A stretch of DNA of 64,000 bases from assembly GCA_030748895.1 (NCBI GenBank), contig JASMLC010000002.1, positions 62,001-126,000 of the forward strand, given 5' to 3'. Position 1 is the first letter of the stretch, and each line of letters begins with the position of its first letter. The notes beneath the pieces are model-generated. The model saw only the letters and a list, made by a program, of their open reading frames with translations, searched no databases and was not told where the DNA came from. Both the position numbers and the translations under genes were made by a program. The DNA is from Candidatus Poseidoniia archaeon. Its GTDB lineage: Archaea > Thermoplasmatota > Poseidoniia > MGIII > CG-Epi1. Shown here piece by piece: positions 8,514 to 15,958 of this stretch.

Positions 8514-9679
8514 CAGTTCATCTCCAGCAGGTGGACCACCGCCGTCGCGCCGGTCCCGCCGTGGTTCTCGAGCAGCCCGAGCGTCGCGCCCCTGACCTGC
8601 CGCTCGCCGGCGGTGCCGCGCAGCTGCTGCACGATTTCGACCGCCTGCGCGACGCCGGTTGCGCCGGGTGGGTGACCGCGCGCCTTCAGCCCGCCGCCGG
8701 TGTTGACCGGGATGGCGCCCCCGAGGGCGGTGGCACCATCGAGCGTCAGCTGCCCCGCGGAGCCGCGCTCGGCAAGGCCGATTTCCTCGAGCGCTATCAG
8801 CTCGGAGATGGTGAAGTTATCGTGGATTTCGGCGACGCTGACGTCGGCCGCCTTACGACCGGCGTGCGCGAACGCCCGCTCGGCAGCGACGCCGATGGCC
8901 GGCATGCGGCTCAGGCTGGCGCGGTGGTGCAGGCTGAGCGTGTCGGACGCCTGCCCCGAGCCGATAATCGAGACTGGCTTCTTCGAAAATTCCTTGGCGC
9001 GGTCGCTGGCGCAGAGCACGACCGCTGCGCCGCCGTCACTCTGCGGCGCACAGTCAAGCATCCGCAGCGGGTCGGAAACCAGCCCCGAGCCGGAGACCGC
9101 TTCTGGCTTGATTGGGAAGGGAAATTGCGCCTGCGGGTTCAATGCCGCGTGGCCGTGGTTTTTCGAAGCGACGGCCGAGAGCATCTCGCGCGTCGTCCCG
9201 AACTCGGTCATGTGCGCCTGTGCCATCATCGCGTGCAGCGACGCAAAGGTTGCGCCCTGCTGCGATTCCCACTCCTCGTCGGCGCCCATCGAGAGCGTGT
9301 GCGCCGATTCCGAGTCGCTGACGTCGGTCATCTTCTCGGCGCCGCCAACAACCGCGACGTCGATGAAGCCGCCCGCGACCGCCATGTACGCCTGCCGCAA
9401 CGCCAGCCCGCCCGAGGCGGAGGCGCCTTCGATGCGCGTCGACGGGACGTGCGCGCCAGCCATGGCGCAGTAGTCGGCAATCAGCGCCGAGACGTGCTCC
9501 TGCTGCACCAGCGAACCGGCCGCCATGTTGCCGACGTAGAGTGCGTCGATATCGCTGCTGCCGATGCCGGCGTCCTGGATTGCTTCCAGCCCCGCCATCA
9601 AGCCGAGCTCGCGCAGCGACTTGTCCCACAGTTCGCCGAACTTGGTGACGCCGGCGCCGATAATCGAGACTTCCCTCAT
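8513..9679 (-). CDS. Archaeal acetoacetyl-CoA thiolase (SCP2-thiolase type)
   Basis: This 388-residue enzyme should condense two acetyl-CoA into acetoacetyl-CoA, the first step of the mevalonate route to archaeal lipids. It has the family opening GAGVTKFGELWDKS, the conserved EIHDNFTISELIALE and the catalytic ARGHPPGATG near the C-terminus. At the nucleophile site, where relatives read ACASG, this protein reads GASASG with Ser87 (codon TCC) in place of the Cys. That would cripple the normal mechanism unless another residue serves. The gene overlaps HMG-CoA synthase by 4 bases and is followed by DUF35. Confidence 0.92.
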   Translation of the reverse strand: MREVSIIGAGVTKFGELWDKSLRELGLMAGLEAIQDAGIGSSDIDALYVGNMAAGSLVQQEHVSALIADYCAMAGAHVPSTRIEGASASGGLALRQAYMAVAGGFIDVAVVGGAEKMTDVSDSESAHTLSMGADEEWESQQGATFASLHAMMAQAHMTEFGTTREMLSAVASKNHGHAALNPQAQFPFPIKPEAVSGSGLVSDPLRMLDCAPQSDGGAAVVLCASDRAKEFSKKPVSIIGSGQASDTLSLHHRASLSRMPAIGVAAERAFAHAGRKAADVSVAEIHDNFTISELIALEEIGLAERGSAGQLTLDGATALGGAIPVNTGGGLKARGHPPGATGVAQAVEIVQQLRGTAGERQVRGATLGLLENHGGTGATAVVHLLEMN

Positions 9680-10722
9680 CCGCCCGACCCCATGTGGATT
9701 TTCCCGCGATACTTGGCGTAGGTGGGATAGTTGATTATTTTCATCCTGCTAATCATCTGCTCGACGGTAACGCTGCGGTCTAGTTTCTCAATGTGGTCAG
9801 TGATGGTGATGTCGAACCCGTCGCTGCCGGCGCCCGAGCCGTAGGCGATGGAGAGGATGCGGTCGCCCGGCTTCGCGACATCAAAGACCGCCGCGAGGCC
9901 AAGGAAGACTGCGCCGGAGTAGGTGTTGCCAACGCGCGGCGTCATCAGCCCCGTCTCGACCTGTTCGGGGGTGAAGCCCAGCGCCTTGGCGACCCGCAGC
10001 GGGAACTTGCCGTTGGGCTGGTGGGTGACGATATACTGGTAGTCCTTCGCCTCGGTTCCCGCCATCTTCATCGTCAGCTGCGCGCAGCTGGCGACGTGCC
10101 GGAAGTAGGCTGGCTTGCCAGTGAAGCGGCCGCCGTGGCGCGGGTATTGCTGCCCCTCACGCCGCCAGAAGTCGGGGGTGTCGGTCGTGTAGGAAGTGGT
10201 GTGGTTAATTTCGGCAATCACCTTGTCGCGCCCGATCAGGAACGCGCCGCCGCCCGCCGAGGCGGAATATTCCAGCGCATCGCCCGGCGCCGCCTGCGAA
10301 GTGTCGACGCCAATCGCGAGGCCGTAGTCAATCTGTTTGTCGCCCACCATCCCGAGGCAGGTCTGGATGGCGGCAGTCCCCGCCTTGCAGGCGAACTCGT
10401 AGTCGGCCGCTGTCAGGTGGGGCGTCGCGCAGACCGCCTCTGCCACGACGGTCGAGCTGGGCTTGACCGCATAGGGGTGCGACTCGGACCCGGTGTAGAT
10501 TGCGCCAACCTGCTGGCCGGTCACGCCGCAGCGCTTCATTGCCGTGCGGGCTGACTCGACCGCGATGGTAATCACGTCCTCGTCCGGCCCGGGGACCGAC
10601 TTGGAGTAGACGTTCAGGTTGCGCGCCATGGCACTACCGTCCTGGCCCCACACTGAGGCAATCTCGGTGGTCTCAATCTTGTAGCGCGGAATATACGCGC
10701 CGTAGCTTACGATTCCGTTCAT
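9676..10722 (-). CDS. Hydroxymethylglutaryl-CoA synthase (archaeal type)
   Basis: This 348-residue enzyme joins acetyl-CoA and acetoacetyl-CoA to give HMG-CoA in isoprenoid synthesis. The catalytic Cys is intact (YEFACKAGTAAI, Cys112), as are the Glu region YTGSESHPYAVKP (Glu80) and the His in VTHQPNGKFP. It begins MNGIVSYGAYIPRYKI, the usual archaeal N-terminus. It lies between the HTH regulator and thiolase genes with 4-base overlaps on both sides, so the four genes 11399-8061 form one operon. Confidence 0.95.
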   Translation of the reverse strand: MNGIVSYGAYIPRYKIETTEIASVWGQDGSAMARNLNVYSKSVPGPDEDVITIAVESARTAMKRCGVTGQQVGAIYTGSESHPYAVKPSSTVVAEAVCATPHLTAADYEFACKAGTAAIQTCLGMVGDKQIDYGLAIGVDTSQAAPGDALEYSASAGGGAFLIGRDKVIAEINHTTSYTTDTPDFWRREGQQYPRHGGRFTGKPAYFRHVASCAQLTMKMAGTEAKDYQYIVTHQPNGKFPLRVAKALGFTPEQVETGLMTPRVGNTYSGAVFLGLAAVFDVAKPGDRILSIAYGSGAGSDGFDITITDHIEKLDRSVTVEQMISRMKIINYPTYAKYRGKIHMGSGG

Positions 10723-11399
10723 AATTTCTCCAGTCCTGCCTGAACCTGCCCGAGGGAAAGTTCGGTACTGACGAGTACGATACGCTCCATTTCTGCCAGC
10801 TTCGCAGCCAGTTTGTCAACGCTGCCGGGCTGGATGTAACAGACCAGCCGCGGCTTGACCGGGTGCGCCCGCACCGCAATCATTGGCGAGCGGCCGAACT
10901 TGACTCCCGTGAAGAAGAGCGCACGCTCGTTCGACCAGCCATACATTTGCCCGAAGTTGGCGCCCGAGAAAGTGGTAATTGCACGCAGCGCGTCAACAAT
11001 GGTATAGCCGTAGATGGGCCGCTCCAGCTCCTCCTCCCCGGCGAGCACCTTGCCCCCAATCGCCTCGACAAGGCTCGCAATCGGCAGCCCGATAGCGAAT
11101 TCCTGGATGCTGGTGATGGCCGAGTTGCCCTGTTGCCCCTCCATGTTGGTAACGATGCGGCCACCATGCGCGCGGTCGTAGCTCACCATGGTTTCGACCA
11201 GTCGCCGCACGGTCCCGATTCCGGGCGAGCGGCGGCGCCCCTTCTCGAAATCGCACACCACGCTCGGGTTCACTCCGAGGAGGCTCGCCAGATGTTTTTG
11301 CGAAAGCTGGAAGATTTCACGCCACTTGCGGAGCGTCTCGCCGGGGCTGTCCGAGACCACGATTTCGCCCGCCATACGGCGGGTCAGCTGGGCGTCCAC
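10719..11399 (-). CDS. HTH (XRE-type) regulator heading the mevalonate operon
   Basis: This 226-residue protein has an N-terminal helix-turn-helix (about residues 18-75, with REIFQLSQKHLASLLGVN and VCDFEKGRR) and a C-terminal sensor-like domain (about 85-226) with PIYGYTIVDALRAI and ERALFFTGVKFGRSPM. Such regulators are commonly linked to archaeal HMG-CoA synthase genes. It probably controls this operon, perhaps autoregulating it; the ligand is unknown. GTG 11399 lies about 20-28 bases after a TATA box at 11418-11427, giving a leaderless start. Confidence 0.85.
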   Translation of the reverse strand: MDAQLTRRMAGEIVVSDSPGETLRKWREIFQLSQKHLASLLGVNPSVVCDFEKGRRRSPGIGTVRRLVETMVSYDRAHGGRIVTNMEGQQGNSAITSIQEFAIGLPIASLVEAIGGKVLAGEEELERPIYGYTIVDALRAITTFSGANFGQMYGWSNERALFFTGVKFGRSPMIAVRAHPVKPRLVCYIQPGSVDKLAAKLAEMERIVLVSTELSLGQVQAGLEKL

Positions 11400-11417
11400 G
11401 CGGCGGCAGCCAGAGGG

Positions 11418-11427
11418 TCTATATAAC
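11418..11427 (-). promoter_or_regulatory. TATA box of the mevalonate operon
   Basis: The minus strand reads GTTATATAGA here, 19-28 bases upstream of GTG 11399. It is the only strong AT-rich box ahead of the HTH gene. The divergent arginine decarboxylase gene has its own box at 11509-11518. Confidence 0.6.
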
Positions 11428-11508
11428 GATAAGCGTATCGCGCTTCGTCAATCGCCAAACATGCGGCGTTACAGGGGCTGCTGGCCGTCGGCCGGCTTGC
11501 AGACGACC

Positions 11509-11518
11509 TATATAAATA
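11509..11518 (+). promoter_or_regulatory. TATA box of arginine decarboxylase gene
   Basis: TATATAAATA lies 20-29 bases upstream of GTG 11538. This is the spacing expected for a leaderless archaeal transcript. Confidence 0.65.
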
Positions 11519-11537
11519 CCGCCGGTAGTGCATTCGA

Positions 11538-12095
11538 GTGCCCCGCTCCGTCTTCACGCCGCACTCGCTTTTCCTGACCCGTGGCACCGGCACTCATCGC
11601 GAGAAGCTCGCTTCGTTCGAGCTGGCGCTGCGTGAGGCGGGCATCGAGTGCTACAACCTCGTCTCGGTCTCCTCCATCCTGCCGCCACGCTGCGAATTTG
11701 TCGAGCCGGCGGCTGGAGCAAGTTTGCTCCAGCCGGGGCAGGTGGTGCCGGTCGTCATGGCGCGCAGCGACAGTAACCTGCCGGGAACGCAGGTCTGCTC
11801 GGGTGTCGGCGTCGCGGTTCCGCGCAACCGCGACCACTACGGCTACCTCTCCGAGCACCACGCCACCGGCATGGGCGAGCAGGAGATGGAGGATTATGTC
11901 GAGGACCTCGCCGCCGAGATGCTCGCGACTACCTACGGTATCGAGTTCGACCCTGACGCGTCGTGGGATGAAAAACGTGAAATCTGGAGCATCGACAACC
12001 GCATCGTGCGCACCCGTTCAGTGAACCAGGTCGCGACCGTTGGCGAGAATGGTTTCTGGACCACGACCGTCGCTGCGGCGGTGCTGGTACTCTGA
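11538..12095 (+). CDS. pdaD: Pyruvoyl-dependent arginine decarboxylase
   Basis: This 185-residue proenzyme converts arginine to agmatine, feeding polyamine synthesis and the agmatine-modified tRNA-Ile of archaea. It cleaves itself at LVSVSSILPP, expected between Ser45 and Ser46, so that Ser46 becomes the pyruvoyl cofactor. GTGTHREKLASFELAL and GMGEQEMEDYVEDLA are family-typical. The length is slightly above the usual 155-165. GTG 11538 is the start: a TATA box lies 20-29 bases upstream and no better codon follows. Confidence 0.95.
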   Translation: MPRSVFTPHSLFLTRGTGTHREKLASFELALREAGIECYNLVSVSSILPPRCEFVEPAAGASLLQPGQVVPVVMARSDSNLPGTQVCSGVGVAVPRNRDHYGYLSEHHATGMGEQEMEDYVEDLAAEMLATTYGIEFDPDASWDEKREIWSIDNRIVRTRSVNQVATVGENGFWTTTVAAAVLVL

Positions 12096-12135
12096 CGGGA
12101 ACCGCTTAATACCGGGAGCACATCGTCGAGGCAAC

Positions 12136-13377
12136 ATGGCCGAGGCGCGCACTCTCTGGACATACCGGGACAAGTCGCCAATTACCGCTATGGCGGTCGG
12201 CAGCGAGGGGGAGTTCTGCGCTATCGGCAGCCGGCAGGGCGGAGTCACGTTCCTTGGGCCTGATGGCCGGCAACTCTGGCGGATGCAGGAAATCCCCGAC
12301 ATCCGCGACATCTCGCTCGCCGGCAACGCCCGCGCGGTACTGGTTGCCAGCGGCGACAACGCCATTCACTACCTCGACCGGCGCGGTCGCGAAATCTGGA
12401 ACCGCACCACTAGTCACGCCGCAACCTCGGTCGGCGTCTCCAATCGCGCCGACCTCGTGGTCGTCGGCACCCGCCGCGGGAACCTCTCGGCCTACGACCG
12501 CACCGGCAAACTTCTCTGGGAACACCAGCCGGGCGGGACCGACTTCCGCATCAATGACATCGTCATCTCGGCCAACGGCCACTACGTCGTGGTCGGGACC
12601 GACTACATGCACATCTACCTCTATGACGCCAAGGGGAACGTTCTGTGGGCTACCGAGACCACCGGCAAGGTGCTCGAGGCGTGCGTCAGCAACAACGGCG
12701 ACTACATCGGCTACATGACCGACGACCAGCGCATTTACTTCGCGGTCAAGAACTCGCGCGTCATCTGGGAATACCACTTCAACCGGCAGCCGTTCTGGAT
12801 TGACATGGCCTCGACCGCCGACTTCCTCGTCGTCGGCGAGTCCCTGCGCAAGGTCTCGGTCTTTACCAAGTCGGGACGCCGCGCCTGGAGCTTCGAGCTT
12901 CCTGACGGCAGCCCGGTTGGCCGCATGGCGCGCAGCGGCGGCCACGTGCTGGTCGGCAGCCGGCAGGGGGGCGCCACAATGCTCGGCATCGAAGCGTTCC
13001 TCGGGAAGTTGCTGCGGCAGTCGCAGCGACAGGTCGAGCGGGCGCGCGGTGAAGGACTTGACACGTCCGAAGCAGACCAGTTGCTCTACGCCGCCAAGCG
13101 CGCGCTCGCGGACGGTTCGCATCAGGAATTCCTTGAAACTGTCGGTAAAGCCAATGCCGCCGCTCAGGAGGCGCCGCTGGCGCGCAAGCAGGAGAAGGCG
13201 TCAGTTACGGGAGTGGGAGGCGACAGCAACGCCTGCGGGAGCTGCGGGACGGGCAATCCTTCCGGCTTCCAGTTCTGCGGTGGCTGCGGCCAGAAACTGG
13301 CGTTCAGCTGCGCCGGCTGCGGGACGCCGGCGCAGCCCGGGTTCAAGTTCTGCGGCAACTGCGGGCATACACTATGA
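12136..13377 (+). CDS. PQQ/WD-like beta-propeller with C-terminal double zinc ribbon
   Basis: This 413-residue protein has no signal peptide and appears cytoplasmic. Residues 1-290 are propeller blades with repeated LWxY...I...GxY...G units such as GKLLWEHQPGG and GNVLWATETTG. Residues 295-350 are charged and helical. The end has two zinc ribbons, CGSCGTGNPSGFQFCGGC and CAGCGTPAQPGFKFCGNC. Propellers plus zinc ribbons suggest a scaffold or sensor binding proteins or nucleic acid, but no specific function can be assigned. ATG 12136 follows a CTTAATACC box by about 25 bases. The last 23 bases of coding DNA are copied again just downstream. Confidence 0.8.
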   Translation: MAEARTLWTYRDKSPITAMAVGSEGEFCAIGSRQGGVTFLGPDGRQLWRMQEIPDIRDISLAGNARAVLVASGDNAIHYLDRRGREIWNRTTSHAATSVGVSNRADLVVVGTRRGNLSAYDRTGKLLWEHQPGGTDFRINDIVISANGHYVVVGTDYMHIYLYDAKGNVLWATETTGKVLEACVSNNGDYIGYMTDDQRIYFAVKNSRVIWEYHFNRQPFWIDMASTADFLVVGESLRKVSVFTKSGRRAWSFELPDGSPVGRMARSGGHVLVGSRQGGATMLGIEAFLGKLLRQSQRQVERARGEGLDTSEADQLLYAAKRALADGSHQEFLETVGKANAAAQEAPLARKQEKASVTGVGGDSNACGSCGTGNPSGFQFCGGCGQKLAFSCAGCGTPAQPGFKFCGNCGHTL

Positions 13378-13456
13378 TGCCGCGAGCGCAGCCTGACGTC
13401 ACCGCTCGCTCCGCTGAGCGGCGACGCGGCTGCTGCGGCAACTACGGGCATACACT
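13351..13456. repeat. 23-base direct repeat flanking a hairpin element
   Basis: Bases 13351-13373 (the end of the propeller gene) and 13434-13456 match at 22 of 23 positions. They enclose 60 bases that hold hairpin element copy C. The layout looks like an insertion with duplicated target, or an 83-base tandem duplication that later diverged. Confidence 0.7.
13388..13433 (+). repeat. Structured hairpin element, copy C
   Basis: The element is a nested inverted repeat: GCAGCC (13388-13393) pairs with GGCTGC (13428-13433), CGTC with GACG, then an A/C mismatch, then CCGCTC with GAGCGG around an 8-base loop. It lies 11 bases after the stop of the propeller gene, in the same sense. Copies A and B near 45.4-45.8 kb share the flanks and the 4-5 bp, mismatch, 6 bp plan but with different stem bases. 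A 19-base stretch (13419-13437) recurs exactly in copy D. Confidence 0.65.
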
Positions 13457-13532
13457 CTGACGGAACGCGGATTGGCCCGTCTCGTCGATGCGGGCGGGAG
13501 CAGGTTGTTTAATACCTGAGCGGGTGCCCCCC

Positions 13533-15314
13533 ATGGCCTCCACGACTCCCTCCCGTTTGCTCGAGAACGCAATGAAGTACGCCGACCAGCCGGCGCTTTC
13601 ATCCCCGTCAGGCGACGACTGGATGACCGAGACCTGGTCCGAAGTCACCGAATTCGTGATGGACATCGCCAAGTCGCTGGTCGCGCTGGGCTTCGAGCCG
13701 GGCGATAAACTGAGCATTTACAGCTACAACCGTCGCGAATGGTACGGTGGCTACCTCGCCGCGCAGATGGCGGGCGGTGTCGGAGTTGGCATTTACCACA
13801 CTTCGTCAGCCGAGGAGGTCGAGTGGGTTGCCGGCAACTCGGAATCGAAAGTGCTGTTTGTCGGCGACAACCCGATGGCGGCTGGCGACAAGGACAAGAT
13901 GCCACAGCACCGGCTGATGCAGGTTATCGACAGCCTGCCCGAGGTCGAGCACTTCGTGCTGCTGCCGGGCGTGGGCGGAGTAGAGCACGAGCGGATGATG
14001 ACCTGGGATGCGTTCATGGGCCACGGCAGCGGAGTCGAGACCGCGACGCTCCACGAGCGCGTCGGCGCGCTGACCGACGCCGACACGAGCGCGCTCATCT
14101 ACACTTCCGGGACAACGGGCAACCCCAAGGGCGTCGAGTTGACGCACGGCAACTGGAATTTTGAGGTCAGGGCGGCAGACTTCGCCTTCCTGTTCACCCA
14201 GGGTGAGCGCTATGTTTCGTGGCTGCCGCTGGCGCACGTTTTCGGCCAGCTGATTGACAACCATTACTGGGTCGACAAGGCGATGCACATGTATGTGGCG
14301 GACAATCCGCTCAACGTCGTCGACCTTGCCAAGGAGGTGCAGCCGCACCTCTTCATCGGAGTGCCGCGCATCTACGAGAAAATCTACTCTAACGTCAAGG
14401 CCGCTATCGACGGCAAGGCGGTGCTGCGCATAGGGCTCAAGCTGCCGCTGCTTTCGGGCATCTTCCGCAAGGCGCTGAAGAAGAAAATCGGCATGAAGGC
14501 GTGCCGCTTCGCGATTACCGGCGCAGCGCCCATCAACCCCGACATTCTGGAACTGTTCCAGTCGCTCGGCATCCCCATTTTCGAAGGCTACGGCATGACC
14601 GAGAACACCGCCGGCGCGACGCTGAATTACGCCGAACAGAACCGCGTCGGCAGCGTCGGCCCGGTCTTCCCCGGCACCGAGATGAAGGTAGCCGATGACG
14701 GTGAGCTGCTGATTAGCGGCCCGCATGTCATGAAGGGCTACTACCGTGACCAGACGGCGACCGACGAGGTGCTCCGCGACGGCTGGCTCTACACTGGCGA
14801 CGTCGGGGCCATCGACGGCGACGGCTTCGTGAAAATCACGGGTCGCAAGAAGGAAATCTACGTCAGCTCGGGCGGCAAGAATATCGCGCCGCTGGTCATC
14901 GAGGAGACGATGAAATCGATGCCGCTGGTGTCGCAATGCTTCCTCGTCGGCGACGCGCGCAAGTATTGCTCGGCGCTGCTGACGCTCGACGCCTTCGCCA
15001 TCATGCGCGACGAGCTCGGGATGGACCCGCTCGAAATCCCCAAGAACCCGGTCGAGCAGGTGGCGAAGCTGGAGGAGCTGGGGCACCCGCTCGACGAGTA
15101 TACCGGCTCGGCCGACATCCGCGCTGAAATTCAGGCGCAGGTGGACGAGCTGAACCAGAAATTCTCGAACCCCGAGCAGGTCAAGAAATTCGCCATCCTG
15201 TCGCGCGACTTCACCGTTGACGACGGCGAACTGACTCCCACGCTTAAAATCCGGCGCAAACAGATAACCGATAACTGGGCGGCGGAAATCGAGTCGCTCT
15301 ACGCCGACGCATGA
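13533..15314 (+). CDS. Long-chain acyl-CoA synthetase (AMP-forming)
   Basis: This 593-residue enzyme activates fatty acids to acyl-CoA through an acyl-adenylate. The AMP-binding signature LIYTSGTTGNPKGVELTHGN is intact, followed by FEGYGMTENTAG, GWLYTGDVGAIDGDGF and the hinge/lysine region LKIRRKQITDNW. Its length and the insert FRKALKKKIG match long-chain (FAA1/FadD15-like) members. It is cytoplasmic or membrane-peripheral. ATG 13533 lies about 20-28 bases after a TTTAATACC box, so an upstream in-frame GTG at 13488 is less likely. The stop overlaps the start of the next gene. Confidence 0.93.
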   Translation: MASTTPSRLLENAMKYADQPALSSPSGDDWMTETWSEVTEFVMDIAKSLVALGFEPGDKLSIYSYNRREWYGGYLAAQMAGGVGVGIYHTSSAEEVEWVAGNSESKVLFVGDNPMAAGDKDKMPQHRLMQVIDSLPEVEHFVLLPGVGGVEHERMMTWDAFMGHGSGVETATLHERVGALTDADTSALIYTSGTTGNPKGVELTHGNWNFEVRAADFAFLFTQGERYVSWLPLAHVFGQLIDNHYWVDKAMHMYVADNPLNVVDLAKEVQPHLFIGVPRIYEKIYSNVKAAIDGKAVLRIGLKLPLLSGIFRKALKKKIGMKACRFAITGAAPINPDILELFQSLGIPIFEGYGMTENTAGATLNYAEQNRVGSVGPVFPGTEMKVADDGELLISGPHVMKGYYRDQTATDEVLRDGWLYTGDVGAIDGDGFVKITGRKKEIYVSSGGKNIAPLVIEETMKSMPLVSQCFLVGDARKYCSALLTLDAFAIMRDELGMDPLEIPKNPVEQVAKLEELGHPLDEYTGSADIRAEIQAQVDELNQKFSNPEQVKKFAILSRDFTVDDGELTPTLKIRRKQITDNWAAEIESLYADA

Positions 15315-15592
15315 GCCTGCTGCGCGTCAGCTTCGCTGGTTGCGGCATTCTGGCGCTGGCCAACACGTTGCTGGCGCAAAGCGCCCCGGTCGAGTACCTC
15401 GCCTACCTCGCGGCGCTCGCCGCCTTCGGGCTGGCGGCGTGGTGGCCCGACCCGTTGCCGCCGCCCCCCGCGCCGGGGCAGTGGAGCGAGCCCGCTGGCG
15501 GGCAGGAGCGTACGCTGGACAGCTGCGGCGGCTGCGGCCGCGAAGTGGACGCCGACTGGTCGATGTGCCCCTACTGTTCGACGCGGCTGTGA
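15311..15592 (+). CDS. Small membrane protein with C-terminal zinc ribbon
   Basis: This 93-residue protein overlaps the acyl-CoA synthetase stop by 4 bases (ATGA). Two hydrophobic helices (residues 4-20 and 27-45) are followed by a Pro-rich linker and a zinc ribbon with CGGCGREVD and MCPYC. The helical hairpin is clearly related to residues 396-447 of the fused peptide permease at 26244-28670: both read SFxxCGILA, LLAxS, VEYxAYLxALAAFGL and WP. The function is unknown. Confidence 0.75.
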   Translation: MSLLRVSFAGCGILALANTLLAQSAPVEYLAYLAALAAFGLAAWWPDPLPPPPAPGQWSEPAGGQERTLDSCGGCGREVDADWSMCPYCSTRL

Positions 15593-15630
15593 ATCCGGCA
15601 GCCTAAAGAGCCCCGGCGGCTTGGGGAAGC

Positions 15631-15885
15631 ATGGCCCAGACGGAGGTCGGCCGGGTTGACAAGTATTTCCGCAAGGTTGGCGTCGCGGCGCTCGAGCTGA
15701 GTGCGGCCATCGCGGTTGGCGACAAGCTGCGCTTTTCCGGCGCGACCACCGACTTCGAGATAAAGCTCGAGTCGATGCAGATTGACCACAAGGTAGTCGA
15801 GAGTGCCGCCGCGGGGGCGGACGTCGGCATCGCGGTCCCGGAAAGAGTGCGGCGCAGCGACACGGTCTTTCGCGTCAGCGACTGA
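15631..15885 (+). CDS. EF-Tu domain 2-like small protein
   Basis: This 84-residue protein is a single beta-barrel with GRVDKYFRKVGVAALEL, AIAVGDKLRFSG and the paired ESMQIDHKVVESAAAGADVG followed by IAVPERVRRSD. These are the strands of translation-factor domain 2, as also found in small archaeal 'translation elongation factor-like' proteins. It lacks any GTPase domain. The role is unknown; RNA or ribosome contact is a guess from the fold. Confidence 0.8.
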   Translation: MAQTEVGRVDKYFRKVGVAALELSAAIAVGDKLRFSGATTDFEIKLESMQIDHKVVESAAAGADVGIAVPERVRRSDTVFRVSD

Positions 15886-15958
15886 CACAAACACGTCTTC
15901 GCGCCGTACAGCCGGCGGTGACGCCAACTTTATCAGCCGCCGACGCTCCGCCGCCGTG

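Noticed and set aside
11466-11505. GC-rich palindromic stretch (GGCTGCTGGCC...) considered as a fifth hairpin copy
   Set aside because: It sits in a promoter region rather than after a gene and does not fold in the shared stem–mismatch–stem plan.
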